A model generated the notes under the pieces. The model was not told the origin of the DNA, did no database searches, and was given only the letters and a program-made list of their open reading frames with translations. A stretch of 64,000 nucleotides of DNA, taken from assembly GCA_035489435.1 (NCBI GenBank), contig DATHKG010000060.1, one strand, 5' to 3'. The position numbers and the translations under genes are program-made. The stretch is from DATHKG01 sp035489435 (lineage in GTDB: Bacteria > Bacteroidota > Bacteroidia > Chitinophagales > Chitinophagaceae). Below, piece by piece: positions 47,585-56,721 of this stretch (position 1 is its first letter; each line of letters opens with the position of its first letter).

Positions 47585-48025
47585 TTATGAAAACAGCCGC
47601 TTCAGAAATGATGGTTGAGCCCTGGGGGCTGCACCGGTACGAATAATTGATCCTTCAGCGCGGTCCATTATTGTTTTTAATTTTTCTGAATTAAGTGACG
47701 ATTTAACGATATAATCAAGTGCGCCATGTTGAATAGTTGTTACGGCAATGGAGATCTCCTCCTGGCCGGAAATAAATATCACGACAATTGAAGGATCAAT
47801 CTGTTTGATTTGTTTTAACACATCAAGGCCATTAAGCCCATCCATATTATAATCCAGGAAAATGATTTCCGGTTTATGGCGGGAAATATGCTCGATGCAA
47901 TCGTTCCCATTGTCATACAGATGCACCTGCGTGTATCCAAGTTGTTTAAGAAACTGCTGATAGAGGTTCAGACATAAAGCATCATCGTCAACCAGGAAAA
48001 TCGAGATATTTGGGTCTTTTGGCAT
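47585..48025 (-). CDS. Single-domain response regulator
   Basis: A 146-residue CheY-like receiver without output domain. Acidic pocket Asp13-Asp14 (FLVDDDALC), phosphoacceptor Asp58 (IIFLDYNMDGLNG), conserved Ser in FISGQE and Lys in YIVKSS. The 25-residue Ser/Arg-rich tail (GAAPRAQPSFLKRLFS) is not a known output module. No histidine kinase is adjacent, so its partner is elsewhere; it may act through protein contacts, for example on gliding or a phosphorelay. Confidence 0.92.
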   Translation of the reverse strand: MPKDPNISIFLVDDDALCLNLYQQFLKQLGYTQVHLYDNGNDCIEHISRHKPEIIFLDYNMDGLNGLDVLKQIKQIDPSIVVIFISGQEEISIAVTTIQHGALDYIVKSSLNSEKLKTIMDRAEGSIIRTGAAPRAQPSFLKRLFS

Positions 48026-48157
48026 TTTCGTTGTTTAGGATCATTATTTGTCCTATTGTTTCTTTTGTTATTTACTGGATTGCAACAGCTGGCGGCAAGT
48101 ATTGATAACGTATAACTACCTCCGGATATTGCAGCAAGAACAGCTTGAATCCAGCAA

Positions 48158-48976
48158 TTAATCCATGAGCTTTATGAGCATCCGGGCTATTACTTTATTT
48201 CCTTTATCGGAGGGATGTAAGCCATCATAGGTCATATTAATTGCTTCATGGGGATATGGATATTCGTCGGTTTCCGGGTTGAATGGAACAGAAGTAAACC
48301 CGGGATATTTAAAATTTTTATACTCTCCTGATTTTGGATCACGAAGCCTTTTGAAATTCACAATATTTTTTTGGTTGATCCCACTCTTATTGTAAAGGTC
48401 AATAACTTCCAGTTTTTCAGCCCTGCCAATGTCATTGATGGCTGCGGCAAAGGCGGCCAGGAACTGCCCGTTTTTCTCTTTATATGAGCCCCAGGCATTG
48501 TTTTTCATATTGTTGATATAAACGAAATCTGAACGTTGAAGCGGCGTAATCAGTATAATCTTTGCTTTGGGATTAAGAATACGCAATTTATTGATGATGA
48601 CCCGGAACGAACCGTACAACGTTTTCGTCCCTGTATTGTTTTGATAGTCATTGATTGTGCCCACTGGTCTTCCCTGCCACCAGTCATTGGTACCGAGAAA
48701 AATGGTATATATATCTGCAGTGGGAATGTTCAGATCTTCTATCTTATCACCAATGCCGGCTGAAGTCCAACCATTGTAACCCTTGTTGATATAATTTATC
48801 GAAGGGAGTTTTTCTTTCACCAGCGTCATATAGCCCCTGGTGACCCGGTTCCCGGTTTCATCAGGATGTTCATTCAAATAAGTAATAGAATCTCCGATCG
48901 CCACCCAGGTAATTCCTTTTTTCTGAAAGGAGGTGAATAATAATAGAATGCAGGTAAATAGTACTAATTTTTTCAT
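48158..48976 (-). CDS. SGNH/GDSL-family hydrolase, exported
   Basis: A 272-residue protein with signal peptide MKKLVLFTCILLLFTS. Block I is GDSITYLNEH with nucleophile Ser, block III is GTNDWW, and block V has the catalytic Asp and His in YDGLHPSDKG. SGNH enzymes are esterases or acetyl-/arylesterases acting on carbohydrates or lipids. With the xylan genes 3 kb away, xylan acetyl-esterase activity is possible but unproven. Confidence 0.9.
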   Translation of the reverse strand: MKKLVLFTCILLLFTSFQKKGITWVAIGDSITYLNEHPDETGNRVTRGYMTLVKEKLPSINYINKGYNGWTSAGIGDKIEDLNIPTADIYTIFLGTNDWWQGRPVGTINDYQNNTGTKTLYGSFRVIINKLRILNPKAKIILITPLQRSDFVYINNMKNNAWGSYKEKNGQFLAAFAAAINDIGRAEKLEVIDLYNKSGINQKNIVNFKRLRDPKSGEYKNFKYPGFTSVPFNPETDEYPYPHEAINMTYDGLHPSDKGNKVIARMLIKLMD

Positions 48977-49060
48977 GACTTTAAATGTAACTAATACCAG
49001 TCAATACTGAACATAGGCAAAGCCTGTAAAACAACCATCATTAATTCTTAGATTTAGGAC

Positions 49061-49546
49061 ATGAGAGACATTGTGATAGCTTTTTCTTTGCTAATATTCT
49101 GCCTGCTCGTGTTGTTCCGTCTGGTTAATATCAACCGGCTAAAACCTGACTTCCAGTTGGAACTTTGGATAGCGGGTTTCAGTTTTCTTTTTTTGATGAT
49201 AGGAATCGCAATAAGCCGGAAGATGCCGAAAAGCAAAACCACGAAAAGTGATATGACTCCCGAAGCTGAAACAACCGACCACCTGTTGTTTACTATGCCC
49301 CCGGAAAAAGCCACCGGGCATGAGGAAGAAAATACACCTTCTTTACAAAAAAGCGGTATAAGTAAAAGGGAACTTGAGATTCTCATTTTGATAAATGAGG
49401 GGCTAAGCAATCAACAGATTGCCGACAGGCTTTTCGTTTCTGCTCATACAGTAAAAAAACATGTCAGCAACCTTTTCCAAAAACTGGACGCAGAACGAAG
49501 AACAGATGCAATAAACAAGGCAAAGCAATTGAAAATAATCCAATAG
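49061..49546 (+). CDS. Membrane-anchored LuxR-type regulator
   Basis: A 161-residue protein with two N-terminal membrane helices (about residues 3-20 and 31-50), a variable linker, and a C-terminal LuxR helix-turn-helix at about 100-155 (ISKRELEILILINEGLSNQQ; VSAHTVKKHVSNLFQKL). No receiver domain. Such short membrane HTH proteins of Bacteroidota are usually encoded beside a DUF4199 protein, as here, 151 bp downstream. Target and signal unknown. Confidence 0.88.
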   Translation: MRDIVIAFSLLIFCLLVLFRLVNINRLKPDFQLELWIAGFSFLFLMIGIAISRKMPKSKTTKSDMTPEAETTDHLLFTMPPEKATGHEEENTPSLQKSGISKRELEILILINEGLSNQQIADRLFVSAHTVKKHVSNLFQKLDAERRTDAINKAKQLKIIQ

Positions 49547-49697
49547 AAACCTGGCTTGCAATATTCAATGGTTTTTTGGTGATGAACACTAATACTTAAG
49601 TAGTAATTCGTGCCCGGCATCACAAAATCATACTAAAGTGTAACTGAACTTTCAGGATTCTTCATCTTCTTTACAGCCTGACCAAAAAACAAAAATT

Positions 49698-50258
49698 ATG
49701 AAAAAAGTTCTGATTCGTTATGGTTTGTCCAGTGCTGTGTTTATTGTTTTATTTTTCCTGGTTAACTGGCTGGTTTTCGGTTCTGAGGCAAATGATTATG
49801 AGGGGCAGGAAGTAATCGGATATTCAGGAATTATCCTGTCAATGTTATTTGTATTTGCCGGCATCCGCTACTACCGGGATAAAGTGAATCATGGCCGGCT
49901 CAATTTTGTCAAGGCTTTAAAAGTCGGGGCGCTTATAGCGTTATTCCCTTCGATCGGTTTTGCACTTGTTGATTTGTTATATATACTTTTCATCAACCCG
50001 GATTTCCTGGATCAGTATTACCTGGCTGAGTTAGAGAAAATGCAAAAAACGCTTTCTGCAAGCGAGTTCCAGGTAAAGGCAAAGGCCATCGAAGCTGAAA
50101 AAAATATGTTCGCAAACCCTGTTATCTCAGCACTGGTAATGTTTTTAACTGCCTTTATGGTCGGAATTATAGTGACTGTTATTTCCGGTTTGATTTTAAA
50201 ACGAAACCGTAATAATATTCATGAAGTTCAGCCAGCAGGCCGGGCAGCAGGGATTTAA
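49698..50258 (+). CDS. DUF4199 membrane protein
   Basis: A 186-residue protein with four membrane helices and the DUF4199 opening MKKVLIRYGLSSAVFIVLFF, then EVIGYSGIILSMLFVFAGIR YYRD. It is widespread in Bacteroidota and uncharacterised. The 3' end overlaps the PAP2 gene stop by four bases on the opposite strand. Probably functions with the LuxR protein upstream. Confidence 0.88.
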   Translation: MKKVLIRYGLSSAVFIVLFFLVNWLVFGSEANDYEGQEVIGYSGIILSMLFVFAGIRYYRDKVNHGRLNFVKALKVGALIALFPSIGFALVDLLYILFINPDFLDQYYLAELEKMQKTLSASEFQVKAKAIEAEKNMFANPVISALVMFLTAFMVGIIVTVISGLILKRNRNNIHEVQPAGRAAGI

Positions 50259-51058
50259 AATCGGCGGATGAAATTTATGCCCACAGACCCATCGCTATAA
50301 GAAGGCATAATAATGTTTTCTGATTTGCTCTTGTTAAAAAACAATTTTTTAACCTTGGGGTATAGCCAATAAGCGATTTTAGTTGATGCAATTCCAACAC
50401 CAGCACCGGCCGCAACATCGCTTAACCAGTGCCTGTTATTATACATTCTTAAATATCCGGTTGTAACTGCAACAGCATAGCCGGCATAACCATACCAGGG
50501 TGAAACATGTTTGTATTCCTGGCGAAGAAACTCTGCTGATGCGAATGCATGTGCAGTATGACCTGACGGAAATGACAAATAATTTGATTCGTCGGGCCTA
50601 AGTTCGCGGGTGACCTTTTTACCACCTGAAACTGCAGCGTTTAAGATGATATCCGACATCAGGTAAATAAGCGTCCTGTCACGAAAATTATTCAAACCTT
50701 TAACACCCGCGAAATTCAATCCATATACAGCAACAGCAGGGGCGTACTGAAGATAATCGTCTACACCTAGTTTTTTATGTGGGTTTTCCAGGTAAATTTC
50801 TTCCCTGACTTTGTGATTGAGTTGACGCAGATTATGGCTCTCCAGGCTAACGATCCCATAAGTTATTAAACCAGCTGGCACGTAAAAGGACTTAAGGCTT
50901 ATCTTATTTTCCTTTGCCGGCGCTGATGGCTTCAGATTGACGGTGAAATTTTTTGCAGCCAAAGCTGGCAATGCGAGCGTATCATTGAATTGAGCGCCAG
51001 CCGAATAGGTGTAAAATAAAAGTATTGAAAGCAGGCGAAACCAACGTTTCCTTAACAT
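50255..51058 (-). CDS. PAP2-family phosphatase, exported
   Basis: A 267-residue protein with signal peptide (LLSILLFYTYSAGAQ). All three PAP2 phosphatase motifs are visible: KVTRELRPDE (K-x3-RxRP type), PSGHT with the catalytic His, and YLRMYNNRHWLSD ending in the His/Asp pair. It dephosphorylates lipid phosphates such as undecaprenyl pyrophosphate or lipid A, on the periplasmic side. Unlike classical integral PAP2 proteins, the hydrophobic helices here are few, so it may be loosely membrane bound. Confidence 0.9.
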   Translation of the reverse strand: MLRKRWFRLLSILLFYTYSAGAQFNDTLALPALAAKNFTVNLKPSAPAKENKISLKSFYVPAGLITYGIVSLESHNLRQLNHKVREEIYLENPHKKLGVDDYLQYAPAVAVYGLNFAGVKGLNNFRDRTLIYLMSDIILNAAVSGGKKVTRELRPDESNYLSFPSGHTAHAFASAEFLRQEYKHVSPWYGYAGYAVAVTTGYLRMYNNRHWLSDVAAGAGVGIASTKIAYWLYPKVKKLFFNKSKSENIIMPSYSDGSVGINFIRRF

Positions 51059-51258
51059 GCAGTTTAGTTGAAATTTGATAAAACGTATTACAAACTAGTA
51101 TTAAATTCTGAAGAATTTCTGATTTCGTGGGACCGGAGAATAGCGGGTTGTAACATAATAACGTTCATACGCCGGGTTTCGTATCAAACCGAATAAATTA
51201 TGCACCGCTGCTTTTCAATTTCACCGTATCTGATGTATATTCAACTCAAAACTAACAG

Positions 51259-51981
51259 ATGGCTGAACAGGAAGTAATTAAACATACTAAAAAAATATAT
51301 AATATCTGGGGCGATAAAAAGCACAACATTTGGGCGAAGGTCAAAGAATTTTTACTGGAGATCATAATCATAGTATTCGCTGTCAGTCTCTCCATCTGGT
51401 TCCATGAAAGAAGTGAACATGCCCATCAGCAAAAAGAAGTAGAAGTATTTCTGACCGGCCTGCGGGAGGACCTCAGAAAGGATATAAGGGAAATGCAGGC
51501 AGATAAAGAATCGTATCAAAACAGCCAGGCAAGTTTCAATTATCTGAAAAGCCTGAAATTAGATCAACAAATAAACAAGGACAGCCTGGATAAGTATGAT
51601 GATTATTTATTTAATGCCACTGGTTTAACACCAAACGATGGCCGCTTTGAGGGATTTAAATCTTCAGGCCGATTAGGAAATATTGAAAATGAGGTTCTGC
51701 AAAACGAAATAGTGGACATGTATGTGGAGAGTATACCTACTTTAATAAGAAGCACTGATTATTATACTTCACAAAAAGCAAAGTTCCTGGACCTGTACAA
51801 TGATAACATGGCCAGATTGACCGACTCAACAACAAATATTGACAAAGTGTTGACATCGCCCGCGATCTACAATCGCGCGGGTGTGTTAACCAATATCACT
51901 GAAATCTTAGAGCGATACAATATTTGCATTGACAAATCTCAAAAAATTATTTCAATGATAGATCACGAGTTTCGTAATTGA
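51259..51981 (+). CDS. Hypothetical protein with one N-terminal membrane helix (DUF6090-like layout)
   Basis: A 240-residue protein. A short cytoplasmic head (MAEQEVIKHTKKIYNIWGDK), a membrane helix (EFLLEIIIIVFAVSLSIWFH, residues 36-55), then a helical extracytoplasmic domain (LTGLREDLRKDIREMQADKE). This layout matches the DUF6090-like proteins common in Bacteroidota, but I could not confirm membership. It converges with the xylanase gene, six bases between stops. Confidence 0.7.
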   Translation: MAEQEVIKHTKKIYNIWGDKKHNIWAKVKEFLLEIIIIVFAVSLSIWFHERSEHAHQQKEVEVFLTGLREDLRKDIREMQADKESYQNSQASFNYLKSLKLDQQINKDSLDKYDDYLFNATGLTPNDGRFEGFKSSGRLGNIENEVLQNEIVDMYVESIPTLIRSTDYYTSQKAKFLDLYNDNMARLTDSTTNIDKVLTSPAIYNRAGVLTNITEILERYNICIDKSQKIISMIDHEFRN

Positions 51982-51987
51982 TGTTCT

Positions 51988-54432
51988 TTAAAAATTGACA
52001 ACTTCCCAATATGCTTTTTTAGGTTTCAGTTCTTTATCAAACAACAAGGGATAATCCTTACGCCCACGAACGGGGAAATTATCCAGCCAGCTTTTTCTGT
52101 CTGATATATTCCAGAATGTAACCCCGGATATAACATTTTTATATTTCCTGAATGCCTCAAAACAAATCCGGTATAGATCTATTTGCTGCTTTTCTTTAGC
52201 TGGATTAAACGTCGTGTCTGCGTCGACGGTCTTTCTCTCTCTTGCGTTATGCTCTTTAGGATATATAGAAATATCGAGCTCTGTTACCTGTAGTTTTAAA
52301 CCCAGGTCTGCGAACCGGCTGATGGTGCTGTCCAGTTGAGATGCAGTCGGTTCATTGATTGCCCAGTGACCCTGCAGTCCGACGCCATGAATAGGTACTC
52401 CTGCATCCAGCAAAGATTTTACCAGGCGATGAATTTTTTCACTTTTGATCGGGTTGATCTCATTATAATCATTATAAAAAAGAATTGCGGCCGGATCTGC
52501 TTCATGCGCATATTGAAATGCCCTTGCTATATATTCATCTCCTATGATTTTATAGAATTCCGTGTTGCGTAAGTATTCATCCGGATTGTCTGATATCGCC
52601 TCATTTACAACATCCCAGGCATATATGGTCCCTTTGTATCTTGATACAACCGTTGTGATATGTTCTTTTAAACGCTTCAGCAAAACTTCTTTACTAACCG
52701 GTTTACCGGTAGCGGAGTCAGTAAAAAACCAACGTGGTGCCTGGTTGTGCCAGCAAAGGGTATGACCTCTAAGCTTTAAATTATTTTGCTTTGCAAAAGC
52801 TGCGATGCTATCAGCATCTTTCCAGAAATATTCATTTTCGCGTGGATGAATCGGCCCCATCTTCATTGCATTTTCGGGCGTCATACTATTGAATTGCGAA
52901 ATGATAAGAGCGGCCTCATCCGTTTTCAGGGATCCAGGTGATACTGCAACTCCAATCGGAAAATAATTACTATAATAATCTTTGAGACCTTTATCCGATC
53001 TGCCAGCCTGATTATTTCCGGATTTGGCGACCTGGATTGAACCCGGTTCAAAATATCGTTTTGCAAATGCAAGAAAAAATGGCCAGTTGGGACCTGGTGT
53101 ATGCCCTGAGCTGTGTTGTCTGAAAGCAATTTCACCATCTGTAAGACTGGTTTCCAATGGCGGAAAGATTTCAGTTCCCAGGTCTTTTTTGCCAAGTAGT
53201 TTATAAACAGGTCCTGCAGCAACAGCTGCCATGAACATTCCTCTTACATCAACCCAGCCATCTCCTTTATCACCCGCACTAATAAATACAGGCCTTGGGG
53301 CACATAGTGCAATAAGTTCATGTGAATCAACAGGCATATCATTCCAGTTAAGGGGGCCTGCATATTTCATAAAATTACCGGCCATCCAATGATATTCGTT
53401 TGCTGCAGCTACATTTTCGACAATCTCTCCTGCATTGCGCCTATGCAGCTTGGCGCCGCCTGCACCCGAGGAGCTGATAAAACCGGTGGCGAGCCGGGGC
53501 TCATAAGCAAGAGCGACAAGTGCAGCTTTGCCATATCTTGAATGGCCCTCGATAGCGACTCTTTTTGCATCGACAGATTTATCGGTTTCAAAATAATCCA
53601 AAGCACGACTTGCACCCCAGGCCCAGGCCTTTAATGATCCCCAATCGTCTGGTTTACGGGGTTGCCCTTTGTTTACCAGCCCGATTATGCCTTGTTTTAA
53701 ACCAGCGCCATTGTCTGCCTGGATACTACCGGGAATAATGATCGCATATCCCCAACCGTTAGCAAGCACCTGTTGCTGCCAGGTAAGAGGTGCAGGATTA
53801 TTATTTCCAGCCGTGGTATCGCGAGGTGTCGCAGTTGGTCTGAATCCCGGTGGAAAAACAAAACCAAATTCCATGATCACCGGCACAGGTCCTGTTGCAT
53901 TTGCAGGCACTGTCAAAGTCAGATCTATATCTACTTTTATTTTTGGGTATGAGCTATTGTCAGCATGACCAACAAGTTTTTTTATGATTACCGGGATATT
54001 GTTATTAATACCTTTTTCTTCAGTGATTAGTTGCCAGGTGACTTTGGGAATGTTCCCGGGTGTTCGTCCGTAGATTTCCCTGTCAAAATCTTCTATGATC
54101 TCAGGGCGGCGGCGCTGCCACCAATCATTTGCCGTAGAAATTTTTTTTCCGTTTTTAAGAATGAGCGCAGCTGGTAAAACCGGGAATGGGTTGGCTTTGG
54201 ATTCATCATAGTTTGCGGCATTGGGAGCATTTGGATTACTGCCGTTTGCACCCGGACGAAGCGTCTTGATATTTAACAAGGCAAGCATTTCCTTGTGATC
54301 CTGCTCAGTGAGTGTCCGGATACTATCCTGGAACCTCCGTCTTGCAATACTGTCCTCTTCGCGGCTTCGCTGCTGAGAGAACGCAGTAGCAGATGTTATA
54401 ATGACGAGAACAGATAAAATGATATTTTTCAT
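51988..54432 (-). CDS. Bifunctional CE15 glucuronoyl esterase / GH10 endo-xylanase
   Basis: An 814-residue exported fusion (signal peptide ends TAFSQ). Residues about 80-460 are a CE15 esterase: catalytic Ser298 in EGHSRYGKAAL, WNDMPVDSHEL, and His444 in RQHSSGHTPGPNW. CE15 cleaves the ester between lignin and 4-O-methylglucuronic acid on xylan. Residues about 488-812 are GH10: NAMKMGPIHP, CWHNQAPRWF, acid/base Glu611 in WDVVNEAIS, and nucleophile Glu718 in LQVTELDIS. Together they open lignin cross-links and cut the xylan backbone. CE15-GH10 fusions are known in at least one thermophile, from memory. Encoded 46 bp downstream of GH67. Confidence 0.94.
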   Translation of the reverse strand: MKNIILSVLVIITSATAFSQQRSREEDSIARRRFQDSIRTLTEQDHKEMLALLNIKTLRPGANGSNPNAPNAANYDESKANPFPVLPAALILKNGKKISTANDWWQRRRPEIIEDFDREIYGRTPGNIPKVTWQLITEEKGINNNIPVIIKKLVGHADNSSYPKIKVDIDLTLTVPANATGPVPVIMEFGFVFPPGFRPTATPRDTTAGNNNPAPLTWQQQVLANGWGYAIIIPGSIQADNGAGLKQGIIGLVNKGQPRKPDDWGSLKAWAWGASRALDYFETDKSVDAKRVAIEGHSRYGKAALVALAYEPRLATGFISSSGAGGAKLHRRNAGEIVENVAAANEYHWMAGNFMKYAGPLNWNDMPVDSHELIALCAPRPVFISAGDKGDGWVDVRGMFMAAVAAGPVYKLLGKKDLGTEIFPPLETSLTDGEIAFRQHSSGHTPGPNWPFFLAFAKRYFEPGSIQVAKSGNNQAGRSDKGLKDYYSNYFPIGVAVSPGSLKTDEAALIISQFNSMTPENAMKMGPIHPRENEYFWKDADSIAAFAKQNNLKLRGHTLCWHNQAPRWFFTDSATGKPVSKEVLLKRLKEHITTVVSRYKGTIYAWDVVNEAISDNPDEYLRNTEFYKIIGDEYIARAFQYAHEADPAAILFYNDYNEINPIKSEKIHRLVKSLLDAGVPIHGVGLQGHWAINEPTASQLDSTISRFADLGLKLQVTELDISIYPKEHNARERKTVDADTTFNPAKEKQQIDLYRICFEAFRKYKNVISGVTFWNISDRKSWLDNFPVRGRKDYPLLFDKELKPKKAYWEVVNF

Positions 54433-54478
54433 TGTAGATTATTTAGGCATTCAATCGAACTATGGTTCATCCCGATAG

Positions 54479-56635
54479 CTAGGGATTACCTCCGATGCCG
54501 GGAGCAAATCGAAATTGTAATTTCATATAATGTTCCAAAGGGTATGCGGGTTTTTCATAGTTTGAAGGAATAGCTTTTCCGGATACACTGCTGAAATAGA
54601 CGAGGCAGGCATCGCGCCACCACACTGCTTCATTTTCCTGTATAGTAAGTAACATCTTCACCTGCTGGTACCTTTCTTTATCAATCTTTCCTTCCAGTTT
54701 ATTCCAGGTTTTTTGCATGGACCGGACGCTGTCAACACCAGTGTTGTATTTGAAGCAGAGTTCTTCCCATAAACTACGGCCTGACTTCATCTTATGGTTC
54801 CAGGGAACATGATGGAACCATAGAAGATAATGTTCATCAATTGTAGCCAGATTGTTGAAGTGCGCACGAACAGGTTCATGGTATTGTGAAATAGCATCGC
54901 TGCCTTTAGTTGTTCTGTCGAAGCCAATACCATTTGAATCTGCCTTATGATAGTATACAGGATTCCAGTCAGGCCTGCCTGCATTACTCACCCATGGGCC
55001 GGGTCCATAGTGATGCCCTGTTGCCATGATATGATGCAGTCCCAGCGGGGTCATATAGTTGACCATGGTTTCTCTCGAACTCAACATCATATTAGTTGCT
55101 GCTTCTATAAACTGTGGATCGTTTGTAAAAGTCTGTTGAATCCATTCCCTGGCCATGTCTGCCGAACCAAGAGAATAATCCCAGGCAAGTTTTCCAAAAG
55201 CATACCAGTTTGATTGTCCAAAAGGGTGACCGGTCCAGTTACGTTCATTGCCAATATTGGTTACGCCTGCAATGCCGGATAAGTTTTGTTTATCAATGCT
55301 TCCTTCAACAATACCGGAAACAGGTGCTCCACCTGGTTTTGCATAAGTTTCTGCGTCAAGGCATTCTTTAAAAAGGGGAGCTTCATATACCAAATGAGTG
55401 CCCTGGCCAAGGTATTCCTGGGTAAGTTGAAATTCCATCATGAGCGGTGTTTGAGGCATAGCACCAAATAAAGGATGAAAAGGTTCTCTTGGCTGGAAAT
55501 CCAGTGGTCCGCTTTTAACCTGTACCATCACGTTTTTCCTGAATTTACCATCAAGGGATTTAAATTCCGTGTAGGCCTGTTTTACACGATCTTCCGGAAC
55601 TTCGTTACTGTAAACAAATGCGCGCCACATCACAATTCCCCCAAATGGTGAAACCGCATCAGCGAGCATGTTAGCGCCGTCGGCATGGTTCCGGCCATAA
55701 TTCTGCGGGCCGGGTTGCCCTTCGGAATTTGCTTTCACAAGAAAACCGCCAAAATCAGGTACGAATTTATAGATCTCTTTTACATTTTGTTTCCACCACC
55801 GCTGTACATTGCTATCCAGAGGATCTGCTGTTTTCAGGTCACCTGATTCAACCGGTGCACTGAATCGCGCTGTGAGGTAAACCCTGATGCCATAAGGACG
55901 GAATACATCTGCAAGAGCTGCAACTTTAATTAGATATGGCTCAGTAATTATAAGAGCGTTCGCGTTGACATTTGTAAGCACCGTTCCGTTTATACCAATA
56001 GAAGCATTTGCTCTTGCATAATCGATATAACGCTGATCAATATACGAAGGAAGGGTGTGCCAGTTCCAAAGAGAAAGCCCGGCATAACCTCTTTCAACAG
56101 TACGGTTGAGATTATCCCAATGATTTAATATCCGCAACTGTATTTTTGGCGCAGATGAAATGGAAAATTTACGTATATCCTGGTTGGTCTGTATCAATCG
56201 AAGGAAGTGATAAGATCCATACAAAATCCCAATGTCGGTATTGGCAGTTATGAAAATGATATTTTTATCATTCACCTTCATTGTCCGGATTGCAAAACCC
56301 TCTTTGCCAAGCAGCTTATAATCAATCCCGGATGTACTGGCAACATCAGCAGCTGCAGACTGGGTTGCAAGTAACAGCGTTCCGTTTTCAGGTTTTGAAT
56401 GTATAGGCAGGGGTCTGTCGAGCAATCCCGAAAGGGCAGCTTTTAGTTCAACCGAAGCTGTATTAAGGATAGCTGAGTTGCCTGTTAAATGAATGCCGGA
56501 AACAGCGGTCCTGTATTGCTGCAGGAGAGCTGCATTCTTTATTTTGTCAAATCTGAGCCATAGCCTGTACCCGTCTTCTCCATGCACCGGTGCTACAAAC
56601 AATGTGATAATGAATAACAGTTTCAACATTTTCAT
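54479..56635 (-). CDS. Alpha-glucuronidase, GH67
   Basis: A 718-residue exported protein (signal peptide ends APVHG). The GH67 catalytic core is seen as WDNLNRTVERGYAGLSLW, the acid/base Glu305 in LVKANSEGQPGP, and GGIVMWRAFVYS. GH67 removes 4-O-methylglucuronic acid from the non-reducing terminal xylose of oligosaccharides made by GH10 xylanases, which fits exactly with the fused GH10 downstream. Upstream of the GH10-CE15 gene on the same strand, and downstream of the LacI-type regulator. Confidence 0.95.
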   Translation of the reverse strand: MKMLKLLFIITLFVAPVHGEDGYRLWLRFDKIKNAALLQQYRTAVSGIHLTGNSAILNTASVELKAALSGLLDRPLPIHSKPENGTLLLATQSAAADVASTSGIDYKLLGKEGFAIRTMKVNDKNIIFITANTDIGILYGSYHFLRLIQTNQDIRKFSISSAPKIQLRILNHWDNLNRTVERGYAGLSLWNWHTLPSYIDQRYIDYARANASIGINGTVLTNVNANALIITEPYLIKVAALADVFRPYGIRVYLTARFSAPVESGDLKTADPLDSNVQRWWKQNVKEIYKFVPDFGGFLVKANSEGQPGPQNYGRNHADGANMLADAVSPFGGIVMWRAFVYSNEVPEDRVKQAYTEFKSLDGKFRKNVMVQVKSGPLDFQPREPFHPLFGAMPQTPLMMEFQLTQEYLGQGTHLVYEAPLFKECLDAETYAKPGGAPVSGIVEGSIDKQNLSGIAGVTNIGNERNWTGHPFGQSNWYAFGKLAWDYSLGSADMAREWIQQTFTNDPQFIEAATNMMLSSRETMVNYMTPLGLHHIMATGHHYGPGPWVSNAGRPDWNPVYYHKADSNGIGFDRTTKGSDAISQYHEPVRAHFNNLATIDEHYLLWFHHVPWNHKMKSGRSLWEELCFKYNTGVDSVRSMQKTWNKLEGKIDKERYQQVKMLLTIQENEAVWWRDACLVYFSSVSGKAIPSNYEKPAYPLEHYMKLQFRFAPGIGGNP

Positions 56636-56652
56636 ATAGCTAAGTGGTTTCG

Positions 56653-56721
56653 TTAGGGCAATTTTGATTTAAGCGACGAATTGCGAATGACCAGATCCGA
56701 TCGCACAATAATGGTATTGGT
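56653..56721 (-). pseudogene. Displaced LacI C-terminal tail in the shifted frame
   Basis: The shifted frame starting at 56721 codes TNTIIVRSDLVIRNSS followed by LKSKLP and TAA at 56655-56653. The IIVRSDLVIRNSS pattern is the last beta-strand of LacI sensor domains. Its presence directly after the break shows that the missing part is an internal deletion, not a 3' truncation. Confidence 0.78.
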
